A stretch of DNA of 5,120 bases. Origin: JAYZQT01 sp036136335 (lineage in GTDB: Bacteria > Pseudomonadota > Alphaproteobacteria > MPNO01 > UBA830). The translations under genes were made by a program, and so were the position numbers. Below are positions 1 to 4,987 of the stretch, piece after piece; position 1 is the first letter of the stretch, and every line of letters begins with the position of its first letter. A model generated the notes under the pieces. That model was not told where the DNA came from and searched no databases. It worked only from the letters and a program-made list of their open reading frames with translations. The stretch is taken from assembly GCA_036136335.1 (NCBI GenBank), contig JAYZQT010000009.1:1-5120 (forward strand), written 5' to 3'.

Positions 1-210
1 AAACGTGATCCAAATAAGTTCAGTAAAATTGACTTATCCCACCTAATTGTTAGCAGAAACCACCCATGATAATTTTTCCTGTAAAAGATCAATCTGGGTT
101 ACCAGGGAACCTAGGCAAAACAAATAAATTTTGGCTTTCGACCCTGAACGGAACACTCCGAGACTTAGTCGGCAAGGAACTCAAAATACACCAGTCAAAT
201 ACCGTGTACA
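1..210. other. Non-coding region downstream of the ThDP-enzyme gene
   Basis: This AT-rich stretch follows the stop codon of the minus-strand ThDP-enzyme gene. I see no gene, RNA gene or convincing Rho-independent terminator in it. The best structure is an imperfect palindrome at 94-114 (GGTT at 97-100 against AACC at 108-111, with CC/GG inside and one mismatch). On the minus strand no T-run follows it directly, so it is at most a weak terminator or a protein site. Confidence 0.5.
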
Positions 211-1992
211 TTATTCGTCAAGCGCATCCCTACTGAACCGGTTGCCAAAGGCAGGTTCTTTGAATGGTGTTGGTGGCAACTGCCAGGTGCCCGTTGCTGG
301 TGGCCGGACTTCACCGTCGACATGGACATCAATCAGTGACGGCTTGCCCAGCGCGATGGCATACTCTAATGCGTCCTTGAAGTCCTGAGACTTGGTGACG
401 GTCACGCCATACACGCCGCAGGCACGTGCAACGGCGGCAAAATCGGGATTGTAAGGTTCCTTGTTGTCACCCCGGTAAAAGGCCGTACCAATTTCCCGAC
501 CGCCGAACATGCCATACTGGATGTCTCGAATGGCACCCCAGGAAAAATTGTTCCAGACCACCCAGATGCAGGGAATTTCAAACTCCACCGCGGTGCAAAG
601 GACATGCGGTGTCATGGTGAAACCGCCATCTCCACAAATGGCCATGCAGGTGCGATCCGGTGCCGCTAACTTGGCGCCCAAGATACCAGAAACCCCAAAT
701 CCCATGGCGGAAAATCCCCATGAGTTCAGCATAGTCTGCGGCATGCGGGCCTCCCAAAACTGCATGAACCAGTTGTGATGCACCCCAGAATCGAGCGAGA
801 TAATAGCATTGTCCGGCAATACCTCACGAATATCGGCTACCACTCGTTCGGGCCTTAGGGGAGATGTATGAAGCTCGAAATTAGGCGCTACAAAGCGATC
901 CCACTCTTGTCGCCAGACCTCCAGCTCAGCCAGCCAGGCTTTTCTCACTGGCATGGGGCTGCCGGCCACTTCTGCTGCGCCTAGCAGCTGCCGAAAAAAA
1001 CTCCCGGCATCTGCCGTTATGCCCAGATCGGGAAGATAGTTGCGGCCTATTTCATCGACGTCGATATCAACCTGTATAAGCTTGGTACTGGGGAAATTCC
1101 ACGAATAGCCGGGGATCCACGAGGATGAAGAGCGGTCGTCGAAACGGGCACCAACGGCAATTACCAAATCGGCATGACGGCCAGCCTGGTTAGCGGGGAA
1201 AGTCCCATTACGACCGATAAAACCAAGAGACAATGGATGCGACATGGGAATGCAACCCATACCGTTTGGCGAGCTGATTACGGGGATGCTGAGGAGTTCC
1301 ACCAATTTCATCAATTCTGGTGCGGCCTCTGCCAGAGTTACGCCATGACCAATGAACAGCACCGGCCTTTTCGCCACGCCAATCATGGCCAATGCTTGAT
1401 CTATATCCGCCGGATCAACGCCTGGCCGTTTTCGGTTGATATAGCGGGCAGAAGGGTCGAGTGTAACATCCGCCTCTTCCTGGAAAACATTAAAGGGGAT
1501 ATCCACCTGTACCGGACCGGGTCGACCGGAGACCGCGAGGTCGATGGCCTGGCGGAGCGTTAAGGGTAACATGTCAACTCGCGTCGGCTGAAAGCTGCGC
1601 TTAACCACCGGTTTTAGAACCGAGGGAAAGTCTGCCGAATAATGACGGTTGATTTCCTGAAACGGTCCGCGATTAAATTGCTGTGTGGGTACGTTCGCTG
1701 TTAGGGCCAGAATTGCGGATGAATCTGCCAAGGCACTGGCTATTCCCATTACGATATTAGCAGAGCCGGGTCCACATGATGTCAATGTAGCCACAGGTTG
1801 GTGTTTAATCCTGAAATATGCGTCCGCCATGTGCGCTGCCGTCTGTTCGTGGCGCGGAGAGATCAGTTTGACTTCGTCTCGAACATGGTAAAGCTCATCA
1901 AGCAAACCGACATTGCCGTGTCCGCAGATTCCAAAAACATAAGGAATTTTTTCCTGCACCAGAAACTGGGCAATCAACTCTCCACCCTTCAT
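211..1992 (-). CDS. ThDP-dependent enzyme, acetolactate synthase large-subunit-like (2-oxo acid decarboxylase/carboligase family)
   Basis: This 593-residue protein has the three-domain build of the acetolactate synthase / benzoylformate decarboxylase superfamily. The N-terminal pyrimidine-binding domain (about 1-180) carries the glutamate that activates thiamine diphosphate (E49, in SPRHEQ). The central domain (about 185-340) holds GARFDDR and VDIDVDEIGRN, both typical of acetolactate synthase relatives. The C-terminal domain (about 380-560) holds the Mg-ThDP motif, GDGG at 454-457 ending in NN at 481-482. The cofactor and soluble location follow from the family. The substrate is unknown; a decarboxylation or carboligation of a 2-oxo acid is the inference. 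Instead of the usual GxPG near the N terminus it has GHGNVGLLDEL (24-34), which recalls the inositol-pathway hydrolase IolD, but the rest reads as acetolactate-synthase-like. The ATG at 1992 is chosen because AAGGAG lies 7 nt upstream. An in-frame TTG at 2010 would put that SD inside the gene. It lies 53 bp after the cupin gene and is probably cotranscribed with it. No small regulatory subunit is seen. Confidence 0.9.
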   Translation of the reverse strand: MKGGELIAQFLVQEKIPYVFGICGHGNVGLLDELYHVRDEVKLISPRHEQTAAHMADAYFRIKHQPVATLTSCGPGSANIVMGIASALADSSAILALTANVPTQQFNRGPFQEINRHYSADFPSVLKPVVKRSFQPTRVDMLPLTLRQAIDLAVSGRPGPVQVDIPFNVFQEEADVTLDPSARYINRKRPGVDPADIDQALAMIGVAKRPVLFIGHGVTLAEAAPELMKLVELLSIPVISSPNGMGCIPMSHPLSLGFIGRNGTFPANQAGRHADLVIAVGARFDDRSSSSWIPGYSWNFPSTKLIQVDIDVDEIGRNYLPDLGITADAGSFFRQLLGAAEVAGSPMPVRKAWLAELEVWRQEWDRFVAPNFELHTSPLRPERVVADIREVLPDNAIISLDSGVHHNWFMQFWEARMPQTMLNSWGFSAMGFGVSGILGAKLAAPDRTCMAICGDGGFTMTPHVLCTAVEFEIPCIWVVWNNFSWGAIRDIQYGMFGGREIGTAFYRGDNKEPYNPDFAAVARACGVYGVTVTKSQDFKDALEYAIALGKPSLIDVHVDGEVRPPATGTWQLPPTPFKEPAFGNRFSRDALDE

Positions 1993-1999
1993 TAACTGA

Positions 2000-2005
2000 C
2001 TCCTT
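2000..2005 (-). promoter_or_regulatory. Shine-Dalgarno sequence that fixes the ThDP-enzyme start
   Basis: On the minus strand AAGGAG is followed by 7 nt and then ATG at 1992. It decides the start against the upstream in-frame TTG at 2010. Confidence 0.8.
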
Positions 2006-2008
2006 TTC

Positions 2009-2028
2009 AAAATCTTCCAAAAGATTTT
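2009..2028 (-). repeat. Perfect 8-bp inverted repeat between the cupin and ThDP genes
   Basis: AAAATCTT (2009-2016) and AAGATTTT (2021-2028) are exact reverse complements with a 4-nt loop. In the mRNA the hairpin would end 3 nt before the Shine-Dalgarno sequence of the ThDP gene. It is AT-rich, so only moderately stable. A second short repeat, TTTTC (2025-2029) with GAAAA (2037-2041), shares bases with it, so the two hairpins exclude each other. A role in setting translation of the downstream gene or in processing the transcript is inference. Confidence 0.5.
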
Positions 2029-2045
2029 CCGACTGCGAAAACGTG

Positions 2046-2417
2046 TTAATCGTCCGACGCCGGGGCAGTAATGACCAGAAATACCAGATCAACTAGGCCG
2101 GAATTGGAAATTGCGTGTTCAATACCTGGGGGAATGTGAATTATATCGTGGCGGCGTACCAAGGTATTTTCGCCGTCGATTTCCATAATACCTTCACCAT
2201 CAAGAACATGATAGATCTGTTCCTGGACCTTGTGAGTATGAGCTGCGACGTGGGCCATAGGTTGATAGCAGGAAATTCGATAGTCAATCAACTTTATATC
2301 AGTATCGCCCGGGCCGACCAGGGCCTTCGATAGCGCACCTCCAAAATGGTCGGGAAACTGTTGCCAAGGCACCTCGTTAACATTACGGATGCCAGGTCTA
2401 CCAATTTTTCTACTCAT
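2046..2417 (-). CDS. Small single-domain cupin protein
   Basis: This 123-residue protein is a single conserved beta-barrel cupin. Motif 1 is HTH at 60-62 with E66 and the following YHVLDGEG. Motif 2 is PPGIEHAISN at 96-105. H60, H62, E66 and H101 are the expected divalent-metal ligands, so the metal site looks intact. Length and composition match cytosolic stand-alone cupins; there is no signal peptide or membrane segment. Such cupins include isomerases, dioxygenases, decarboxylases and small-molecule sensors, and the sequence does not say which. The ATG at 2417 is supported by GGAG 6 nt upstream. The gene leads what looks like a two-gene unit with the ThDP enzyme, so it may act on the same substrate or product. 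It starts 200 bp after the end of the DsbA-like gene, with a 13-bp palindrome in between. Confidence 0.9.
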   Translation of the reverse strand: MSRKIGRPGIRNVNEVPWQQFPDHFGGALSKALVGPGDTDIKLIDYRISCYQPMAHVAAHTHKVQEQIYHVLDGEGIMEIDGENTLVRRHDIIHIPPGIEHAISNSGLVDLVFLVITAPASDD

Positions 2418-2617
2418 TGTTCACTCCAATTACGACTGGTTCAGTAGCCAGATACAGGTTTAACCTGCCCGCACAAATTTCATCAGCAAATGATGGCAGA
2501 ATATGGAAGAGAATTGAAGTCAGTTGGTCACAAGGAGGCATTAAGAACTTGCAAAAGCTTCCATGCAGACAACACCTTTAATACACATGTATATTCAATC
2601 TAGATGCAACTGGCCTC
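2418..2617. other. Intergenic region before the cupin gene
   Basis: This 200-bp gap separates the SDR/DsbA-like pair from the cupin/ThDP pair. It is long enough for a separate promoter, but no hexamer pair with good match and spacing stands out. It contains a 13-bp palindrome (2455-2467), CTGG/CCAG arms around 2437-2452 and the arms CATCA (2481-2485) and TGATG (2491-2495). No clear Rho-independent terminator for the upstream pair is seen, so readthrough through all four genes remains possible. Confidence 0.5.
2455..2467. promoter_or_regulatory. 13-bp palindrome CAGGTTTAACCTG, possible operator of the cupin-ThDP unit
   Basis: CAGGTT and AACCTG are exact reverse complements around one central T. 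The palindrome lies 37 bp before the cupin start codon, where a dimeric repressor or activator would act. It is too compact to form an mRNA hairpin and has no T-run, so a protein-binding site is more likely than a terminator. No regulator gene is in the window, so the binding protein is unknown. Confidence 0.4.
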
Positions 2618-3211
2618 TTATCTGGAAACCTCCCGTTCGATTTCCTCCAGCATGTCCTGGCCAAAAAACATCTCATCGCCAAGGAAGAAGGTTGGTGCGC
2701 CGAAGACGCCGCGCGTCACGGCTGCATTAGTCAATTCGATCAACCTGTCCTTCACAGCCCGGTCGCCGATCCAGTCCTGGAACTGATCCAGATCAAATCC
2801 GGCCTCAGACAGCATCAACTCGATTTCCGAAAACTCGTTCAGATTTCGAGGTTTGACCCACATACCTGTGAAGCAGGTCTCCAGATATTTTTTGAAGTTA
2901 CCCTCGGCCTTCATCTGATGGGCTACAGCCCCCCGCATAATAGCCAACGTGTTGATTGGGAAGTATGGATTCTGTTGGAAGGGAATTTCGTAGCGCGCAA
3001 CGTAACGTTCAGTGACACGGCGGACGTAGTTCCCCTTCGCCGGCACTGAAACCGGGCTTACATTCCCTGTTGCCTTAAAGACGGCACCAAGCAACATTGG
3101 TCGCCAAACAAGCTCTGCTCCCGTTCGAGCCAGCATCTCGGGGAGGCGGAAATAGGCCAGGTAGGTGTTCGGGCTGCCAAAATCAAAATAGAAATCAATC
3201 TGTTTTTTCAT
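2618..3211 (-). CDS. DsbA-fold isomerase, 2-hydroxychromene-2-carboxylate isomerase / kappa-GST-like
   Basis: This 197-residue protein belongs to the DsbA-like family of 2-hydroxychromene-2-carboxylate (HCCA) isomerases and kappa-class glutathione transferases. The N terminus has the thioredoxin-fold strand FYFDFGSPNTYLA (7-19). S13 stands where the family has the Ser that activates glutathione, and there is no CxxC, which argues against an oxidative disulfide role. GVFGAPTFFLGDEMFFGQD (168-186) has the cis-Pro loop (P173) and the usual C-terminal FxGQD. There is no signal peptide, so it acts in the cytosol. HCCA isomerase itself works in naphthalene breakdown, but many relatives have unknown substrates and no other aromatic-degradation gene is visible here. 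The frame stays open further upstream to 3382, inside the SDR gene. The ATG at 3211 is chosen because the family begins there and GGAG lies 10 nt before it. It follows the SDR stop by 16 bp, so the two are cotranscribed. Confidence 0.9.
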   Translation of the reverse strand: MKKQIDFYFDFGSPNTYLAYFRLPEMLARTGAELVWRPMLLGAVFKATGNVSPVSVPAKGNYVRRVTERYVARYEIPFQQNPYFPINTLAIMRGAVAHQMKAEGNFKKYLETCFTGMWVKPRNLNEFSEIELMLSEAGFDLDQFQDWIGDRAVKDRLIELTNAAVTRGVFGAPTFFLGDEMFFGQDMLEEIEREVSR

Positions 3212-3227
3212 GTCGTCAGGGCTCCGT

Positions 3228-3956
3228 TCAGAATGATTCAATCCAAGGTCGCAGGTCCATCTCGAAAGTCCAGGCCGAGCGTGACTGGCAGTGGATCTGC
3301 CAATACATATCCGCAATATGGTCGGGGTTGAGGATGCCGTCCTCGTCCTTGAGTTTGTATCTCTCCGGAAACATCTCGGCAATCCATTCAGTGTCGATTG
3401 CGCCGTCGATAACTATGTGTGCAACGTGGATACCCTTGGGACCAAGCTCGCGCGCCATACTCTGCGCCAGAGCGCGCAACGCATGCTTGCCGCCGGCAAA
3501 TGCGGCATATCCGTCTGCACCCCGAAGGCTGGCCGTAGCGCCAGTAAAAATGATAGTACCGTTCTCGCGCGCGACCATACGTTTGGCTACTTCACGACCA
3601 GTAAGGAAACCACCAAAACAGGCCATCTCCCAGACCTTGTAGTAGACGCGTGATGTAGTCTCAAGGATGCTGAAGCGGACGTTTCCACCGACATTGTAAA
3701 CCGCTACTTCGATGGGTCCAATCCTGGATTCGATTTCCTCGATTAAGGCCTCAACCTGGTCTTCGCGCCGCGCATCAGACCCGAAGGCGTGGACTTTCCC
3801 CCCTTCCTCCCGGATCTCGGAGACAAGCGGATCCAGTTTCTCGCGGTTGCGCCGCGTGACGCAGACAATGAAACCTTCTTGTGCAAACCGCTTTGCAACA
3901 GAACCGCCCGTCGCATTGCCTGCTCCCACAACCAGCGCGACCTTTTCATCCCGCAT
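3228..3956 (-). CDS. Short-chain dehydrogenase/reductase-like protein, SDR_c10 type, lacking the catalytic Tyr
   Basis: This 242-residue protein has the Rossmann fold of the SDR superfamily. The glycine-rich nucleotide motif is GAGNATGG (11-18), and TRRN (34-37) after the second strand suggests a preference for NADP(H). NVGG (88-91) stands for the usual NNAG. The expected YxxxK is FAGGK, with F153 and K157, so the catalytic Tyr is replaced by Phe; Y150 is near but out of register. By eye, the usual Ser position is A140 and the usual Asn position is C113, so most of the classical tetrad is missing. This fits the SDR_c10 subgroup, known for an incomplete glycine motif and Phe in place of Tyr. 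It may bind NADP(H) without normal dehydrogenase chemistry, or use a different mechanism. The start at 3956 has AAGGAG 5 nt upstream. It heads a unit with the DsbA-like gene. Confidence 0.9.
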   Translation of the reverse strand: MRDEKVALVVGAGNATGGSVAKRFAQEGFIVCVTRRNREKLDPLVSEIREEGGKVHAFGSDARREDQVEALIEEIESRIGPIEVAVYNVGGNVRFSILETTSRVYYKVWEMACFGGFLTGREVAKRMVARENGTIIFTGATASLRGADGYAAFAGGKHALRALAQSMARELGPKGIHVAHIVIDGAIDTEWIAEMFPERYKLKDEDGILNPDHIADMYWQIHCQSRSAWTFEMDLRPWIESF

Positions 3957-4076
3957 ATTCGCTCCTTACCTCGATAACTGTTGTCGGTTAGGCTCCATAC
4001 ATATGTGAGTCCTTTAACGAATCCACAAAAAATATTACATTGAGAACCATACCGCGACAGAAATGCGCCAACCGGT

Positions 4077-4086
4077 CGATTAATCG
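4077..4086. promoter_or_regulatory. 10-bp palindrome CGATTAATCG upstream of the SDR gene
   Basis: This is a perfect 10-bp palindrome with an ATTAAT core, directly next to the 6-bp palindrome ACCGGT (4071-4076). It lies about 120 bp before the SDR start and just downstream of the candidate transcription start, where a repressor could act. Short AT-rich palindromes also arise by chance. Confidence 0.3.
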
Positions 4087-4103
4087 TTTAAATTGAGCCT
4101 TGG

Positions 4104-4135
4104 GGAAACAGATAAGGTTATTTCCCTTGTTTCCT
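4104..4135. repeat. Inverted repeat GGAAACA ... TGTTTCC
   Basis: GGAAACA (4104-4110) and TGTTTCC (4129-4135) match exactly; a further AGG/CCT pairing is possible inside after a short bulge. It overlaps the -10 element and spacer of the candidate SDR promoter, so a protein-binding site is one reading. No T-run follows it. Confidence 0.35.
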
Positions 4136-4146
4136 TATATCGTCAA
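4117..4146 (-). promoter_or_regulatory. Candidate sigma70-like promoter of the SDR/DsbA-like unit
   Basis: On the minus strand TTGACG (4141-4146, 5 of 6 matches to the -35 consensus) is followed by 18 bp and AATAAC (4117-4122, 4 of 6 matches to the -10 consensus). Transcription would begin near 4110, giving a leader of about 150 nt. The -10 is mediocre and other weak pairs exist in this AT-rich region. Confidence 0.25.
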
Positions 4147-4172
4147 CGACCCATTTTTATACCCTTTAGTTT

Positions 4173-4207
4173 TGGTTTAAGAAAAAATAACACACCATTT
4201 TAAACCA
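4173..4207. repeat. 8-bp inverted repeat TGGTTTAA ... TTAAACCA
   Basis: The two arms (4173-4180 and 4200-4207) are exact reverse complements with a 19-nt spacer. There is no T-run after either arm, so it is not a standard terminator. A third copy of TTAAACCA lies at 4372-4379. Paired binding sites of one regulator are possible. Confidence 0.35.
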
Positions 4208-4383
4208 TTGGTGGGACAAGTTAGAAATCAAATCGGTACGTTAATAGCGTCATGAGGAGCATGGCAGTTGACCAGATCAACCCGCTCTGAAGTGATTTTG
4301 AATGACGCTCCATCGAGGACGAGATTGTGTCTGCATTTCCCACCGGGCGTCCGTTGGACCTCGCTTTATGCTTAAACCACATT

Positions 4384-4427
4384 ACAAGTTGATAGAAAGA
4401 TCAGCACAAGTTGATAGAAAGATCAGC
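4384..4427. repeat. Perfect 22-bp tandem duplication over the CBS gene stop codon
   Basis: Two identical, directly adjacent 22-bp units (4384-4405 and 4406-4427) begin ACAAGTTG and end GATCAGC. The CBS gene's stop codon (4423-4425) is in the unit nearer the gene. On the coding strand the unit starts GCTGA, so one copy or two would give the same protein end. Exact identity suggests a recent slippage or duplication. It is not an insertion-sequence target duplication, because nothing lies between the copies. Confidence 0.9.
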
Positions 4428-4854
4428 CTGTCGCAATATAGTCTCGCATCTGCTGTGTCTCGCTTTCGAGCTCATCAAGCCGGTTTTTTACAATATCTCC
4501 AATGCTGATGATTCCAATCAGTTTACCCCCCTCAACTATTGGAATGTGACGTGCCCGGCGGTTTGTCATTTCCCGTCTTAGTTGGTTTACGTCTTCAGTA
4601 GTTGCGCATGTAAATACGTCACGGGTCATGACATCGGAAATTGGTAGATCCAGCAGTTTCGTCCCACGTTTTGAAAGCCCATTGACAATATCCCTTTCCG
4701 ATATAATACCCACAACCTGGTCATCCTGCTCGGTTACCACTACTGCACCGATCCGCTCACGCGCTATTATATCAGCTACTTCAGAAACCGTAGTAGCCGG
4801 TCCGGTCGTTATGACCCCTGCTCCTTTTTCTTTGATTAGGGCAGATACCAACAT
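4423..4854 (-). CDS. Two-CBS-domain protein
   Basis: This 143-residue protein is a stand-alone CBS pair (Bateman module). The first CBS domain spans about 6-62 and ends in GIISERDIVNGL (49-60). The second spans about 72-127, starts at DVMTRDVFT (74-82) and ends in GIISIGDIVKNRL (114-126). In this family the Ser and Asp of the GIISxxD segments (S52/D55 and S117/D120) help bind the ribose and phosphates of adenine nucleotides such as AMP, ATP or S-adenosylmethionine. The short charged C terminus (DELESETQQMRDYI) is usual for bacterial CBS proteins of this length. No enzyme or transporter domain is fused, so it probably senses energy state and acts on a partner, which is unknown. The ATG at 4854 has AGGA 7 nt upstream. 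It is followed by a 466-bp gap, so it is likely its own transcription unit and need not belong to the four-gene module. Confidence 0.92.
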   Translation of the reverse strand: MLVSALIKEKGAGVITTGPATTVSEVADIIARERIGAVVVTEQDDQVVGIISERDIVNGLSKRGTKLLDLPISDVMTRDVFTCATTEDVNQLRREMTNRRARHIPIVEGGKLIGIISIGDIVKNRLDELESETQQMRDYIATG

Positions 4855-4932
4855 TTTTGAGTCCTATTATGGTTGCGTTAAATTATCAACAATTTGAAAC
4901 ATTGCAACGAGACTATCACCAAGTTAAACCCA

Positions 4933-4961
4933 ACTATAATAAAATTAAACACACAAGTGAA
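4933..4961 (-). promoter_or_regulatory. Candidate sigma70-like promoter of the CBS gene
   Basis: On the minus strand TTCACT (4956-4961) is followed by exactly 17 bp and TATAGT (4933-4938). The -10 matches the consensus at 5 of 6 positions and the -35 at 4 of 6. Transcription would begin near 4926, leaving a leader of about 72 nt that ends with the AGGA SD of the CBS gene. Confidence 0.45.
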
Positions 4962-4973
4962 TAAGGAAACAAT

Positions 4974-4987
4974 CCTAAACATTTAGG
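4974..4987. promoter_or_regulatory. 14-bp inverted repeat CCTAAACATTTAGG, possible regulator site
   Basis: CCTAAA and TTTAGG are exact reverse complements with a 2-nt centre. The site lies 12 bp upstream of the -35 element of the CBS promoter candidate, where an activator would bind. No T-run follows it on the minus strand, so it is unlikely to be a terminator of an upstream gene. Confidence 0.35.

Larger units (their letters stand above)
3957..4422. other. 466-bp gene-free region between the CBS and SDR genes
   Basis: This AT-rich region has no convincing gene on either strand. It holds several inverted repeats: CGATTAATCG (4077-4086), GGAAACA/TGTTTCC (4104-4110 and 4129-4135) and TGGTTTAA/TTAAACCA (4173-4180 and 4200-4207). 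It also holds a candidate promoter for the SDR gene (4117-4146) and one copy of the 22-bp duplication at its upper end. A minus-strand frame of about 45 codons between roughly 4370 and 4228 is open but lacks an SD or recognisable product. The region is much longer than a simple promoter needs, so a small RNA or a decayed gene is possible but not shown. Confidence 0.5.

Noticed and set aside
94..114. Rho-independent terminator of the ThDP gene
   Set aside because: The stem is imperfect and weak, and no T-run follows it directly on the minus strand.
1174..1563. Plus-strand open frame of 129 codons
   Set aside because: It is wholly antisense to the ThDP gene and has no family features.
1993..2010. 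Longer ThDP protein (6 extra residues) starting at TTG 2010
   Set aside because: The strong AAGGAG SD would lie within the coding sequence, and it is ideally placed for ATG 1992.
3212..3382. N-terminal extension of the DsbA-like protein to 3382
   Set aside because: The extra 57 residues overlap the end of the SDR gene in another frame, are Arg/Ser-rich and unlike the family, which starts at the MKKQIDFYFDF segment.
3097..3642. Plus-strand open frame of 181 codons
   Set aside because: It lies antisense to the DsbA-like and SDR genes, has low-complexity Ser/Pro/Ala composition and no recognisable domain.
4052..4075. Sigma54-like promoter (TTGGCGCATTTC... on the minus strand)
   Set aside because: The -24 GG is present, but the invariant -12 GC is not at the right distance.
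4384..4427. CRISPR-like repeat
   Set aside because: The two units are directly adjacent with no spacer, and there are only two.
4302..4508. Plus-strand open frame of 68 codons beginning in the gap
   Set aside because: It runs into the CBS gene antisense, includes the 22-bp duplication, and has no SD or recognisable product.
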